A stretch of 64,000 nt of DNA from Hortaea werneckii (Eukaryota > Ascomycota > Dothideomycetes > Mycosphaerellales > Teratosphaeriaceae). Position 1 is the first letter of the stretch, and every line of letters begins with the position of its first letter. The DNA lies in assembly GCA_037044905.1 (NCBI GenBank), contig JBAOKB010000061.1, positions 434,001-498,000 of the forward strand, read 5' to 3'. Below are positions 11,465 to 23,476 of this stretch, in pieces. The position numbers and the translations under genes were made by a program. The notes under the pieces are model-generated. The model saw nothing but the letters and a program-made list of their open reading frames with translations, did no database searches and had not been told where the DNA came from.

Positions 11465-14400
11465 TCATCGTCGACTGCTCGCCATTTCACCGTACCGTCC
11501 TCGTTCCCTCGTAGTATCATACGCCTGGAGCACACGTGCCTGGCTTTCGTCTGTCTGCGAGAAAGCATAGCCACGCTGTTTCCGCATGCGCTGGACCTGC
11601 CGTACCTTTCGAATCGCCTTCTGGAATTGTTCCATCCTGAATTCAAGTCAGCTTCAAACGCTCTCAAGAATTTTTTCGACAGTGTGGACATACCTAGGCC
11701 TATAATCCTGTATGTTGTACTTTTGAATCTCTTGCACATGGTGGTAACTCTGCGGGAAGTACATTCTCTTTGCGTACTTCCACGCAAAATCTCTCACCAG
11801 ACAGAGACCCGGCAGGGCTAGCATGCTCATGAGCCAGAAGTTCGGGTCTCCCATCAGGACAGGTAGGACATTCGTGTACTCTTCGGAAAATCCCAGTCTC
11901 GGCGCTGCAAAAGCGTAGATGGGTAGGAAGATGAACCAAATTGCCAGCGAACCTGGAATGGCAATGACGGTGTACTTGGTCCAGATGTTGGTGATGAGCG
12001 CCGCTTTACCCAGCACGGTGACCAGCCCAGCAGTGTAAAGCGCAGTGCCCCAGACCCAGTGTCCCGCCACTTTACCATCAGGCAAGACCCCGTCACCCCA
12101 CCAAATCAATTCACTGACAAAGTACAGCAGCAGAGAATGGTAGAAGCCATTGGCCACCCAACTCCAGAAGTTATGTGTGCGGAAGAATACACCCTTCTGA
12201 CTCAATTGATAGAGCTGCGGGTATCGATCCAACAGTCGTGCATTGACGAATTGATCAAATATGCCGAGCACGAAAGGCGGCATCACAGTGAAGATGACGT
12301 TGAAGAAGGATAAAGTCCAGGACTCGTAGATGACCTGCCCAGAGAAAGCGTTCTGGAACGAGTACCAAAATTGCGTAATGAAGAGCGCGGTATTCTTGTA
12401 ATAGAAGTACAAGATCACCTTGCTGATACGCTGGTAGCTCCAGCTCCCGTGGACAAGCAAGAGCTTGCGAAGGTAGCGGAACTGGGCGATGGAGACATCG
12501 GCGGAGCGGGCAGCTTGAAGACCTTCCACACCGGAGATACCGACGCCAATGTGCGCAGCCTGGATCATGGAGACGTCATTGGCACCGTCGCCGATGGCGA
12601 GCAGGATGCTCTTTAGGTGTCGCTTCACAAGCTTGACAACCAAAGCTTTCTGGAGCGGACTGACACGGCAGCAAATGACTGCTTTGCACATGACGGCAAG
12701 ATCAAGGAACAGCTTCTCCATGTCCTTTTCCAGGGCAAAGGTCAAGCTTTTTCCGTCGATGACAAGTGCCAAAGTCTCCATCTCCACTCCACCAGCATGC
12801 TGAGATCGGATGGCTTCGAGCTTTTTCTCAATGTTCTGTCGCGTCGCTTCTGCATTCTCCTCGTTGACGATGAGAAGCGTCATGTCTTCACTGATAAGCT
12901 TACAGCTCATACCAATGTTGATCGCGGTCTCCTGTCTGTCGCCTGTGAGAACCCAGACTTTGATCCCAGCAGTCTGAAGCGTATGAATGGTGTCCGGCAC
13001 ACCCTCTTGCAGCTTGTCTTCGATGGCAGTCGCGCCCAGCAGTGTAAAATCATGTTCGATCAGCTCTGCTGCTTTGTCCAGTTCTTCGGCCCTGTTGCCC
13101 GTCACAGTCGTCGCAGCCGTGTTGAACACATCCCACCACTCGTGAAATTCGGCTTCAGGCACCTCACGCACTGCCAGACATAGAGTCCGCAAACCCTCGG
13201 CGGCGTATTCTTCCAGATGCAAGAGCGTCTTCTCTACAGTCTCGTCTCTCTGACCTAGCCGCTCGAGAATGACTGTGTCGGCGCCCTTTGTGTAGCACCG
13301 TATTCTTCCATCCGGACAGCGGTAAATGCAGCTCATCCGCTTTCTCGTGGAGTTGAACTCGCACACGGCCAGTAGTTCATACCTTTCCTCCCTCTGCCCA
13401 TCAACTAAGACCGTCACGGCCCTAGGCTGTCGTGTGATGAACTTGTACCCAAGTGTGACAGCGCCCTCGACCAGCGCGCCCTCGTCAGGCGAAGCAGCTT
13501 GATACTTGATTTCTCCAGGCTTGTCTGCTTTTGTTTCAGGGATGACTGTATGGCAAGTGCCTAACAGCGTGAGGAAGTGCTCGATATTCTCCCGCTCGCT
13601 CCACCTGCTAGTCGGTGCCGCTCTAGCGCTTTGAAGTCGTAAATCCCCTGACTCGCACCCGGATCAGAGTCGTCAAGCACTCGGCGATCCTCAGGTACCT
13701 CATCCGCGTACTGTATACCACCTATGGAGCACTGCCGGAATTCCATCATGTTCCTCGTCAAGGTACCCGTTTTGTCGCTGAAGATGTACTCTACCTGGCC
13801 CAGCTCCTCCACCAAGCTCGAAGGTGCGGCAATTCGCAGGCATGTCAGTTTCCGGATAGTAAATGTCGAGGTCGCTGCTGATGAGGAAGGCCTGATAGTA
13901 TTTGATAATTTCCACCGTCACGAACAATGAGATCGGCACCAAGTTTGAGTACAAAATCCAATAGGTGAAGACGTCACTGAAAAAGCGGCTGGCCACGTTC
14001 AGGTCTTCGTAGTCGAGGTACCAAAGCGACTTGCCAATGTTGACTCGCACTGCGACGTCGCCAATGGAGCTGATGACTGACAGGATGATGAGTATGGCGC
14101 CCAGGAGCAGGATCTGGGTGTTGACGCGATGCTCGACGTTCGTCCGCTTGATGGGTGTAGCCGTGGCGTTTCGCATCAGCTTCGTCTCATGGCCGGTGAA
14201 GACCACAACACCGTGCACCCAGGGCGTATTCCGGAGTGTTGCACCTCTCAGTAGAAGCTGTTCAGGCGACAGCGGAAGCTCTTTCTCTCCACCTCCAGCT
14301 TGCATCGTGAGCGTCGCTTCGTAAGTGTAGAGACTGCTATTTGGCTGCTCGCTGCGTATCCTCCCTCCTAAACGTGCGAGTTCGGCGGAAGACACCAGCG

Positions 14401-15649
14401 TGGAAGTCTCGGGGATAGCTTGCTTGATCTTCAAATTGGTTTCTCCGTCCAAGTTCGCCGTCTCGATGTAACATAATCCTTCCGGCTCCGAGCTTGCCAG
14501 CAACACTACGTCCGCCGGGAATGGCTCTTCACTCTCTATCCTAATGATATCGCCCACGCTGACATCAATCCACTTGACGTCCTGGAACTGTGTCCCGCGT
14601 AGTACCTTGGCAGGCGAACGATTCAACTCTCTATCCTGAGATTTCCGGCGGTTGTCTTCGATTATCTCCTTTACTGCGGAAACAGCAACCACAATACCCA
14701 AGGGCACAATGGTCGTGTACCTGTTCGTGGGACTAATGTTTGGAATCTGTTGCAGAATCGCAGTGAATAAGAAGAACAGGTTGGCGTACTTGGAGAACTG
14801 CTCAAACAAAACTTGGGTAGGAAGGTGGCGAAGTTGTATTTCGTCGTGGAGACATGGTTGTCCACGTATTTGTTGACAGTGTTTGCAGGCGGGTTGTTGA
14901 GATGGATAACTCTTGGGCCTAATGACGCAGGGTCGACCTTCTTCCTGCCCGGTAGAGAAGGGAGGCCGAATTTAAATGTGGCACCTGGGGTTTTGCGCTG
15001 GTTCTGTTGCGGGTGATCCGTTACCGTGGCTTCCGTAGTTGCCACTTTGAGCTCGGTCGAGACGAGCGCCTTGTTCGGTAAGTGGCAGATCCATCTCAGA
15101 GTACTCGGGTGCCATGCCCAGTGCATTCTTCGCTCGGCCCATGAGCCCGCCGCCTAGGCTGAGAATGCTGTTGCGACTCCTATGCTTGCTGCCACCTTGA
15201 TTGAGGGGCAGGCCAGGAATGTTGTCCTCGTCGATACCACCTCCTGCTGCATAATAGCCTGATGCAGAGGCCGTATCGGAATATTGATCATTTTCAATGT
15301 CGGAATATCGCTGGTAGTTCCCAAGGGCCGAAGACTGGCTATACTGCCGACCAGCTTCTCCCAATCCAGGTGGTTGTAGACCTGCTCCTACTGCTGGCTG
15401 GCCTGGTCCGCCCGGCAGGCCGGTGGTCACGGGATGATGGCTGGCGCCCACGAAGTCATCTTGCGATTCGCTCATACGCGGCTGGACGGAGTCATCGTGG
15501 GTCGCGTTGTAGGCGTGGAGCATATCGTGGTCAGAGACCGGCGGCGGCTGGCCTGTACTGTACACGGGGCCCTCATCGTCGTCGTCGAGATGCAGTAGGT
15601 CGGCGTGACTGGGGTGTTGTTGTTGTTGTTGCGGCCTGCCTGCGGACAT
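11465..15649 (-). CDS. DRS2: Drs2-type P4-ATPase phospholipid flippase (several frameshifts)
   Basis: An aminophospholipid flippase of the trans-Golgi/endosome, normally partnered by a Cdc50-family subunit. The N-terminus (ATG 15649) is Gln/Gly/Ser-rich and disordered. Then come GPRVIHLNNPPAN, NRYTTIVPLGI, the actuator LDGETNLK, IFSDKTGTLTRNMMEF with the phosphorylated Asp, YTKGADTVILERLG, the hinge GDGANDVSMIQ and the ten-helix membrane region. The wording QQIPNISPTNRYTT is Drs2-like rather than Dnf-like. A real intron at 11637-11693 (GTATGT...CAG) adds a last exon (MEQFQKAIRKVRQVQ...) ending at the TGA at 11465-11467. Four breaks remain that no intron explains: near 14985-15005 (extra base), 14808-14811 (T-run one short), 13821-13822 (extra T) and about 13590-13620 (one base missing). 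Confidence 0.93.
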
Positions 15650-16201
15650 GGCGGGCAGGCCCTGGGTGGTGCGATTGACTGTCCGCTGACACGTACGAGG
15701 GCTATCTGGGCACCATGTATGGGTATCGGCCCTAGTGTTTCCGCTGCTACCGCTGCTGCTTGTTGCAATGTGAGACCCAGCTCCTCAGGGACCCTCTAGG
15801 TGTGTGTAGGCTTCCAAACGAGCGAGCGCGCGCGCGCCGGGCTGGTCGTGATGTGCGCTTCGGTCAGTCCTTCCGCCGACAAGTCTTACCAGTTGCCGAC
15901 GAGTTCGATCCAGACACGCTGACTGCGGACTGCCGATTCTCAAAGAGCTGATCTCCTGCGTAGTCCGTCCAACTGCGCAGCGGCCAACCGGCTTCGTTCG
16001 CATGGGATGCACCAGCTCAGCCACTGCCGCCGAGTTGCCGAGCCCGTGTTACAGATGGTGAAACGCGGGGAGCAGCCGCGTCAATCCCTGAGCTTCAAGG
16101 CATATCCATCGTCTGATAAATACATACCTACTATAGGTAGTACCAAGTGTACCAAGATATACCTCACCTCGTTCGGCATTGATCAATTGGAATCGACTTC
16201 C
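15650..16201. other. divergent promoter region
   Basis: This stretch separates the divergently transcribed flippase gene (-) and the small mitochondrial-like gene (+). It contains an alternating GC run near 15828-15840. No gene is seen in it. Confidence 0.4.
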
Positions 16202-16516
16202 ATGGACGCGAGAACCATGCCTCTGCAGTCGAGGGCAGTCCGCGCATCGCCAACAGGCAGACTCGACATGCCATTCAGGTACCAATACCAGCAACGACGC
16301 ACCTTTCTCGGCCTGCGTCGTCCGCCGCCCCCCAAGACGCCGATGATGGGCTACCTCGTCGCACAGGGGTTGGCAGTCGTGCTGCTAGCAGATCTTGGAA
16401 TTGCTATGCTGCGCGGTGAAGCCACGACTGTGCGCTCGGTCTGTCAGTCCGCTGGTTTCTGGAAAGACCCCGACTTCAAAAAGCTTCATGAGGAGAACCG
16501 CATTACGCGTGCGTGA
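16202..16516 (+). CDS. small single-TM protein, possibly mitochondrial, 104 aa
   Basis: I do not recognise this protein. The ATG at 16202 is preferred over upstream in-frame ATGs because the Arg-rich, Ser-rich and acid-poor N-terminus that follows looks like a mitochondrial presequence (about residues 1-35). A proline cluster (RRPPPPKTP) comes next, then one hydrophobic helix (GYLVAQGLAVVLLADLGIAM). The C-terminal tail is short and soluble (FWKDPDFKKLHEENR). An inner-membrane microprotein is a reasonable inference and nothing more. It is convergent with the BCS1-like gene, with about 270 bases between them. Confidence 0.6.
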   Translation: MDARTMPLQSRAVRASPTGRLDMPFRYQYQQRRTFLGLRRPPPPKTPMMGYLVAQGLAVVLLADLGIAMLRGEATTVRSVCQSAGFWKDPDFKKLHEENRITRA

Positions 16517-16786
16517 ATCATGGGGCAAAGGCGTTGTTTTAACCCGCATTGCATTGAGTTGTACCAAAATCGAGCCACTAGCGGCCATTTAAAGAGTTGT
16601 TGAACAGTTGGAAGGAACGATGATCTTCTCGGAACGCGAAATTGCCACCTCAGACAGCCCCAACCCTCATTCTCAAGTGCTCGCCAATTTTGCACTTTCC
16701 TTTCAATACGCATTCTCGGCCTCTATCGGACATGCACCGAAGTCTTGAACGACATAATGTTACTTGATATGGTCTACAAAAAGCTA

Positions 16787-18538
16787 TCAGGAACTACATG
16801 TGCCGATGACACTGGCGTCGGCTTTAAAATTCGATGTGCTCCAGACTGTCCATCGGGCCAACGCAGCCTTCATCAAAGAAGTCGACGATTCATCTGGCGG
16901 TCCTTCTTGCTGCTCTTCCTCTCGGCTGGCCACATTAACACCCTGGGTCCTCTTCCTCATCACCTCCCTTGCATGAGCTGGTACGCCTGCTACTGCGATC
17001 TTTGGGTCTGTCCGGTTGTCAAGAAGGAATCCTAGCACCTCTGCAGGCGTCAAAGCATTTTCTGGGAAGCTCGAAGAGAACTCATTGGCAAGAAGATCCA
17101 TCTCAGTCTCATCAAGCGGCGCCTCCCCCGGCAGCAGCTCTTCCTGAGACTTGCAGTAAACCCGCTTAAAGAGTGCAGCAGAGACGCTTCGGCTCGCAAA
17201 ACGGAACTCAATCTTCCTATCGATACGACCCCTTCGAACGAGGGCTTCATCCAGACTGTTCGGGTTGTTCGATGTCATGATGACGATCCTGCCTTCTACC
17301 GAGTCCACACCATCTAGGACATTTAACAAGCCGGCCAGTGTGAGACCCGCCGGGTCTGTTTCGACGGGGTTGCCTTCTTCATCGATCCCATATGGCTTGC
17401 GCTCTTGCCTTTCACCACGATCCTCCGACAGATTTCATGTCTCCACGTCTAATGCCGGCACTGTCGATGTCCTCAAAAAGAACAATGCAGCGGCCTGGAA
17501 GCGCGGCGAATAGGCTCTCCAGCCTTTGGTCGTCGATCGTACTCGAGGATAGGCCGATAAGATATATGTCGAGCTTGAAGTGGCCGGCAAGAGCTGTCGT
17601 GAAGCTCGTCTTCCCCGTGCCTGGCGGACCTGGGACATGTCAGCAACGATCAATTTATTGGCTCGTGCTTTTATATTTTCCATCTCACCCCAGAAAAGAA
17701 AGCCCCGACGCCAAGGGATCCCTCGATTGATGTAGTAATTGCGTGTCTTAGGATGCAAATAGGCTTCGACGTCCTTCACCAATGATTCCTTGGTACCTGG
17801 CTCAAGCTCAACGGCTGTCAAATCACGAGCGTGTCTCGAGACGCCCTCGCCGTACCATTTCCAGCCTGTCCGCTCCGGCCGCCACATCGTGGTTTTGTTC
17901 CGTCGTTCTGTAACGCTCTTCTCCAGCACGCGCGCGAGGAAGCGCTTAATGACGGAAGGCCCGGCGAATGGATTCATGCTTGAAATCAGAACATGGTCTT
18001 GGATTACGCCTTTGAAGGTGTCAATCTGCGTGATCCGCCGCTCGAAGTTCAACCGGTAGCCCTCAAAGTAGAAGGTATACGAGCCCACGTCAGGAGCAAA
18101 TGCCATTTTGCCCTTGCTTTTAGGATCGTAATGCTCTTCGGGATCCCACTCTTCCCAGGAGAGGCCATCGAGTCTCAGCGTGCGGACGCGTTCGGTCTGA
18201 GTCTCGCTGGCGAGGAAACGGAGCAAAAGGTGATGTAATGGAGCGTTACCATCGATCACCACTTGACTGAGGAAGAAGCTGTTGATCGTTCCTGTGATAC
18301 TGTCAAATGCGTCGCACACCCACTTGTGCTCGGTGATGGCGGTGATAAGGAGCGTCCACGGGGTAATGGTGCTGATGACCGTGTGCAGAAAAGGTCCAGT
18401 GTTCAGCATGAAGTTGGAAAATTGGACGAGCACGTTCACGGGACTCCGTCCTTCCATGGCGCGGGTCGCATTGTACAATAGAAGGTACAGGGCCCGAAGC
18501 CGCCTCAAGGATGATTTCGTCAGGCTCTTGGTAGGCAT
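16787..18538 (-). CDS. BCS1-like AAA ATPase (intron plus one frameshift)
   Basis: An AAA+ protein of the BCS1 family. The family prototype inserts the Rieske protein into complex III from the mitochondrial inner membrane. Filamentous fungi carry many BCS1-like paralogs of unknown role. The ATG is at 18538. The N-terminal segment has a hydrophobic stretch (FMLNTGPFLHTVISTITPWTLL) and the BCS1_N region follows. An intron with a GTGAGA donor, spanning about 17637-17695, splits GFLFWG from PPGTGKTSFTTALAGHF, so Walker A is only visible after splicing. Walker B is RCIVLFEDIDSAG. The second region of homology is IVIMTSNNPNSLDEALVRRGRIDRKIEF. There the usual RPGR arginine-finger motif reads RRGR. 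One extra base near 17421-17426 shifts the frame in the variable loop between them. Confidence 0.85.
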
Positions 18539-18865
18539 TTGAGCGAAGACTAGGCTGGAATGCGGCTAGTGTTACGAGCCCCGAGATGTAATTATTTGAA
18601 ATTGAGAAGCGTTTGAAGAGTGAGAGCGTATTGTGAAGCAGAAAGGATGATCATGCAAGTTTTACACCGTGAATGAAGATAAGGTTTGGGGACTCTCGCA
18701 GTCTATGAGGAGGAATCCAGTCGTCCTGCACTCACAGTGGCTAAAATCACGCTGCGAACCATGACCACAAGACGTATGCTGTAGCGCCAGCAGACAAATA
18801 CAACCTTCGATGAGCGATAGCAAACTCGGAGCAAATGACTCAATGTGTCAATTGGTGACTACAGT
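18539..18865. other. intergenic region
   Basis: This 327-base stretch separates the start of the BCS1-like gene from the stop of the Vms1 gene, both on the minus strand. No coding or RNA feature is seen. Confidence 0.4.
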
Positions 18866-20910
18866 CTATTTCCCTTGCAGCCTCTTAATTCTGTCCTCTG
18901 CGGCTCTCGCCCTCTTCTCCCTTTCAAGCCTCATGCGCATCTCATCAGTCATGCCTCTCGCCTCCTCCATCCGGCGTTCTGCAGCCGTCATCTTCGGCTT
19001 CTCCATCACATGACCCTTGCCAAACTTCTTTTCCTTGGCATTCGTTTGCTTTTCCGCGTCCTCCTTCCTGATACGCTCCAACTCGCCCGCACGCCTCTGC
19101 TTCTCAGCCGCATCTTCGCTGGCTTTCTCCTCCTTCTCGCGTGCCGTGCGCTTCTCTGCATCCGCCTGGGAGAGTGCTGCAGGAACACCTGCTGCATCCC
19201 ACGGCCAGCGCTCATCTCCGAGCTGGAAACGCGCAAGGCGGAAGGAATTGCGTGTAGGTCTGTCGCCGGCGATTTCGAAAGCGGACTTGCCGTCTTCGTT
19301 GCGGACCGAGGGGTCCGCACCTGCTTTCGTCAGAAGAGCTGTCACACAGACAGCGCTGTTAGAAGCCGCGGCGAGGTGCAGCGGTGTCGGCGCGTGATGA
19401 TTCTGCTCTGCTGGGAAGAAGCGGAAATCGGGGCCGATGCTGTTTGATTGCAGGTAGGAGATCAAACCAGGGGCCTTGGAACGTCGTATGAGGCCTTGAA
19501 GCTGTGTGGTATGTAGAGCTGCTTCCTCTTCCTCCTTGGAAGGTTTGGCAGGCTTTGGCGTACTGGCCTTGGCGTTCGCCTGCTGTGCCTCTGCCTTTGC
19601 TGCCGCAGCAGCGGCTTCCTCTGCTTGCTTGGCCAGAGCTGCCTTGTCGACAGTCGTCACCTTGACTCGTGTCAATTCGATGAAAGCCCGCATTAACTCC
19701 GACTGGGTTGCCCGTCGTGTGCTGAACGGAAATCCTCGAATCCGCTCATCTCGGTGAGAAAGCACTTGGCCTTCGTATGGCCCAAAGAGGGTTCGTCGAT
19801 TGGTACTGCCGGTAGCACGCACGAAAAGCAGATCTGCGCTGTCAATCCAGCCACGCCACTCGGCGAGCAAGGTCCGCACTTCATCCGTCAACGCTTGCTC
19901 GTTATATCTTCTCAAGCTAGACCCGGCGGAATGGGCGTTGCCTTTACTGTTATCCATTGCCGATTGCGAGCCACCTTGCTTTCGCCTCGTAGTGTATCGA
20001 TGAAATGTCTTATGTGCAATCACTGTTGCCGAACGGTCTTCCACGCCGGCCTTTTTGACGAGTTTGGGCGTCAGCGAGACAAGCATGCCTGCAAAATGTC
20101 CACCACCTATCATGCATAGGAAAGTAGTGCGGACCTGAAGCGCTGGTTTCCTTTGGAAGCATGGACGGTGGCAATGGCACACCACCTTCCTCATCCTGCG
20201 TTGGTTTTTGTTGCTGTGAAGGCGGCGGTTTAGGGGCCAATTGCTTGCGCTGAATCGTCTCTACCAGGTGGTCCTCTGTGTTGGCCTCTTCGGTAGGGAA
20301 AATCGCGCGATAGACACCCAAGTTGGTGTTCTGAGGCAGCTTCGGCGATGTGAACCACAGGACAGGCGGCTTTCCCTGGCCTCGTTTCCGTTTCTTCACC
20401 GGTGCATCCTCTGCGTCTCCATCTGTGACTTTCGCTTGGCGTTTCAATAGTGCACTGAGAGTAGTCTCCTTCGTCTTGTTGCCAAGTTCATCTTCGTCGT
20501 CATCTTCAGAGTCGGAGGAGTCTGACCCGGACAAGCTTTCATCCAGCTGGCCCACAAGACGCTCAAATTCTGCTTCACCAACGGCCTTTCTTCCGCGCAT
20601 CTTTTGCTTCATATTGTACCCGTGCAAATCCGATCGGACATGGCTCCTTTGCTCTTGCAGGTCTGCAAATGAAAGGCCGCATAGGTTGCATGACGTTGCG
20701 GCCTGGGGGCATCTGCTTCGCTAACCTCGCCATCTGCAGGCGGTGATCTTGAAGTTGCTGTTGGAGGACTTTCTGAATCGGAGGTTGCGGCAGCTGGACA
20801 GTTTGTGGTTTGAACTGCAGCGTATACAGGAGCTCTTCCGGAAGGTCGAATATGTACAATGGTCTCTGCAGGAAACGGTCCCCGGGCTGGGCTTGTTGCG
20901 GTGCCGCCAT
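18866..20910 (-). CDS. VMS1: Vms1/ANKZF1-type peptidyl-tRNA hydrolase of ribosome quality control (frameshifts)
   Basis: Vms1 releases nascent chains from stalled 60S subunits and binds Cdc48. Domains in order: an N-terminal segment (LQRPLYIFDLPEELL), a C2H2 zinc finger (CNLCGLSF...RSHVRSDLH), an acidic stretch, the VLRF1 catalytic domain (GGGHFAGMLVSLTPK, then TRRKQGGSQSAMDN), two ankyrin-like repeats (APTPLHLAAASNSAVCVTALL), a charged coiled coil, and a C-terminal VCP-interacting motif (EREKRARAAEDRIKRLQ). The Gln of GGSQ matches the catalytic Gln described for yeast Vms1. The ATG is taken at 20910. Breaks: one base missing near 20790-20805, a C-run one short at 20705-20709, and an extra T at 20121-20123. 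All are within otherwise clean family sequence. Confidence 0.92.
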
Positions 20911-21092
20911 TAGCAGGAGGGGTGGCGAGGTGTCTGCGAATAAGCAGGGGTGGTTGAGTAGTAGCGTCTGTAGACGGGTAGGTAGCAGCACATGTCATGC
21001 AGAAAACCCATCCGGCGATCGTAACGTCATTGCATGTGAATTGCACGAGCCACTGTGAACTGAGATTCGCGCTGATCACGGGGCATCCCCTA

Positions 21093-21219
21093 CCAATGTA
21101 AGAGCTGCACGTTGTCCATCAAGGTGGATTGGCTCGCTGTGGCCCGACTGTGAATAACCAATGTACGCCATTGGTATAACCAATGGATGGCATCCGCATC
21201 AACCATCACGGTGGATTGG
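21093..21219. promoter_or_regulatory. cluster of CCAAT boxes
   Basis: CCAAT occurs at 21093, 21158 and 21180. Its complement ATTGG occurs at 21128, 21170 and 21215. That is six pentamers in 127 bases, in both orientations. CCAAT is the known target of the fungal HAP/CBF complex. Binding here is inferred. The cluster lies about 320-440 bases from the ZIP start and 180-310 from the VMS1 start. Confidence 0.5.
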
Positions 21220-21276
21220 CGCTGCAGCGCACCTGTCACCTGAACTCGCCAGTGTACATCGACACCGCTCGGCGGA

Positions 21277-21296
21277 AAGCAAGCAAGCAAGCAAGC
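21277..21296. repeat. AAGC tetranucleotide microsatellite
   Basis: Five perfect tandem AAGC units lie in the VMS1/ZIP intergenic region. It is a simple-sequence repeat. Confidence 0.9.
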
Positions 21297-21534
21297 AACA
21301 TCAGACTTGCGAGTAAACCTCATAATATCTTTATATTGCCTTTGCTCGGAACGAAGTCTTCTCGAACCAGTTGATACCATCATCCCTGCGTGGCTTGAAC
21401 AATCATCGTGTGGCGTCGCCTTGTGGCGGTGCAGGCTTCTGAGACTTCACAAAGGGCGGATGCCCGCATTGGCAACCGCATATACTTTCCCCGCCGCCGT
21501 TCATCCGGCACTTTGAGTAAAGAGAGCGGCCAGG

Positions 21535-23258
21535 ATGACTCTGTCGAATGATGAGAGAGGATGGGTGATGGCCGCGTTGAGCGGCGTCGGTAAGTACTGG
21601 GCAGGGTATTGGTTGTTTGAAGAAGCAACGCCACTAACGCTGTGGAAGCCTGCGTACTAGGAGCATCTGTCATTTGCGTCGATATCATCATCCGACAGTT
21701 TCCAGGCAAGAAGAATTTCAAGATTCAGGACAGCGACTCCTTCCTTTCGGTCTCCCTAAGCCTGAGCTTTGGAGTCATGGTACGTGGACGCAGTAGACCC
21801 CCTGCCAGACAGGAATATGGATATGGATGGCATTGCTGACTGCAGTAGCTCTTCTCCGCCCTCTATAGTATGCTACCGTCTGCCAAAAAGTCTCTGCAAG
21901 ACGGTGGGTTTTCCTCCAAGCATGCTGCCTGGACGTTGATTGCTTGCTTTATTGGCGGCGTAGTCGGCATTCAGATCGTCTCCCGATTCATACACCATTT
22001 TATGCCATCGCATGTGGTCGATTGCGAGCACTCTCACGACGAGAGCACGGCGAAGGAGGATGGAAAGGGCGGTGGCCATGACCATGGTCATGCTAATGGG
22101 CACACCCATCCTCCAAGTACGCCGCAGCGTCCTACCACGCGACCTCGCAAAAGCTCTTTGCCAGGGCATATGCATCGCGAAGACAACGATCGAAGGCCAG
22201 TATCTCGGAAATCCTCATATTTTGGTTATCAATCTACCGGACCGTCCCCAGAGACTGCTGAGACGATCAATGCCAGCAATAATCTTACCATACCAGAAGA
22301 TCAGTCAGATGCACGACGGCCTTCTCTGCAACAGAGACTTACAACAACCATCACCAAAGTCGTATCAGGCAAAGACGAGTCTTGCAGTTGTGATGGTCCC
22401 TGCTATGGGTTTAGCGAGCCGTGCGGTCAGGAATGCTTTAAAAATGTTAACGCCAGAGGCGGCTTCAAGGCCCCCAGTCGCACGTATAGTAGTGCTGGGG
22501 ATAGACCGTCCATGGTGAAGAGCATGACCGCTCAGTCCAATGTTCCTCCATCTGAATCCACCCCTCTTCTGAACAACATCAGGGAGGAGCCACGGCCAGC
22601 AGCTCAGGTTGCCCGCCAGCCATCTCAAACCGTCGTGGACGAGGAAGCTGATCCTCGCGCGACTAGAGGCAGCTCGGCGACACTCGAAGGCCAGTACGAC
22701 GGAGCCGCCGATCTTCACAAAACCCACTCCAACGAGACGACATCGAGTCACAATCAGGACCATCACCACCACCACGTTCCGACAAATGCCTTCATGTCGA
22801 TTGGCCTCCAGACTTCAATCGCAATAGCTTTACACAAACTTCCAGAAGGCTTCATCACTTACGCCACCAACCACGCAAACCCTAAGCTCGGCGTTTCCGT
22901 CTTTCTCGCGCTCTTCATTCACAACATCACCGAGGGCTTTGCCATGGCGTTGCCACTTTATCTGGCAATCAACAATCGCTTCCGAGCAATGCTTGTCTCG
23001 TTCGTGCTCGGCGGCCTATCCCAACCCATCGGAGCAGGTGTAGCAGCACTTTGGTTCAAGATCGCAGGACAGGGGAACTGGAGCCCCAGCGAAGGCGTTT
23101 ACGGCGGTATGTTTGCGGTCACGGCGGGGATCATGGCGAGCGTTGCATTGCAGTTGTTCAGCGAGAGTTTGGATTTGACGCATTCGAGGACTTTGTGCAT
23201 GGCGGGCGCTTTTACGGGCATGGCGGTTTTGGGGATTAGCAGTGCTCTCACAGCATAG
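21535..23258 (+). CDS. ZIP-family zinc transporter, Zrt3-like
   Basis: A divalent metal transporter predicted to move zinc toward the cytosol, probably from the vacuole as yeast Zrt3 does. Three exons: the ATG at 21535 begins MTLSNDERGWVMAALSG, intron 21590-21648 (GTAAGT...AAG), a short exon, intron 21780-21848 (GTACGT...TAG), then a long exon to 23258. The product is 531 residues. Hydrophobic helices flank a long cytosolic loop that is His-rich at both ends (HDHGHANGHTH, then HNQDHHHHHV). The loop also carries a Cys-rich patch (CSCDGPCYGFSEPCGQEC). The ZIP signature helices IALHKLPEGFITY and FIHNITEGFAMALPL follow with their metal-binding His and Glu. The reading frame is intact. Confidence 0.93.
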
Positions 23259-23476
23259 CGGGAAACTCCCAATTATTGGTCACGGGTGGGATTTCGAGGA
23301 GATGGCGTTATGGTGCGCACTAGCAGATTCTGATACCATAGCAAGTAGGAAAACAAGTTTCATTTGGCGTTCAATCGGTGACAAGTAACAAAAGATACTT
23401 CGCCTTTCCCGCTTCCATGTCGTCCACACGCAGACAGAGCTATTGTAGCCGGAGCCTCTTGGTCATGTCGAACGGC

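Larger units (their letters stand above)
20911..21534. other. shared divergent promoter of VMS1 and ZIP transporter genes
   Basis: This 624-base stretch has divergent genes on either side and no gene inside. It contains a cluster of six CCAAT/ATTGG pentamers and an AAGC microsatellite, listed separately. Confidence 0.5.
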
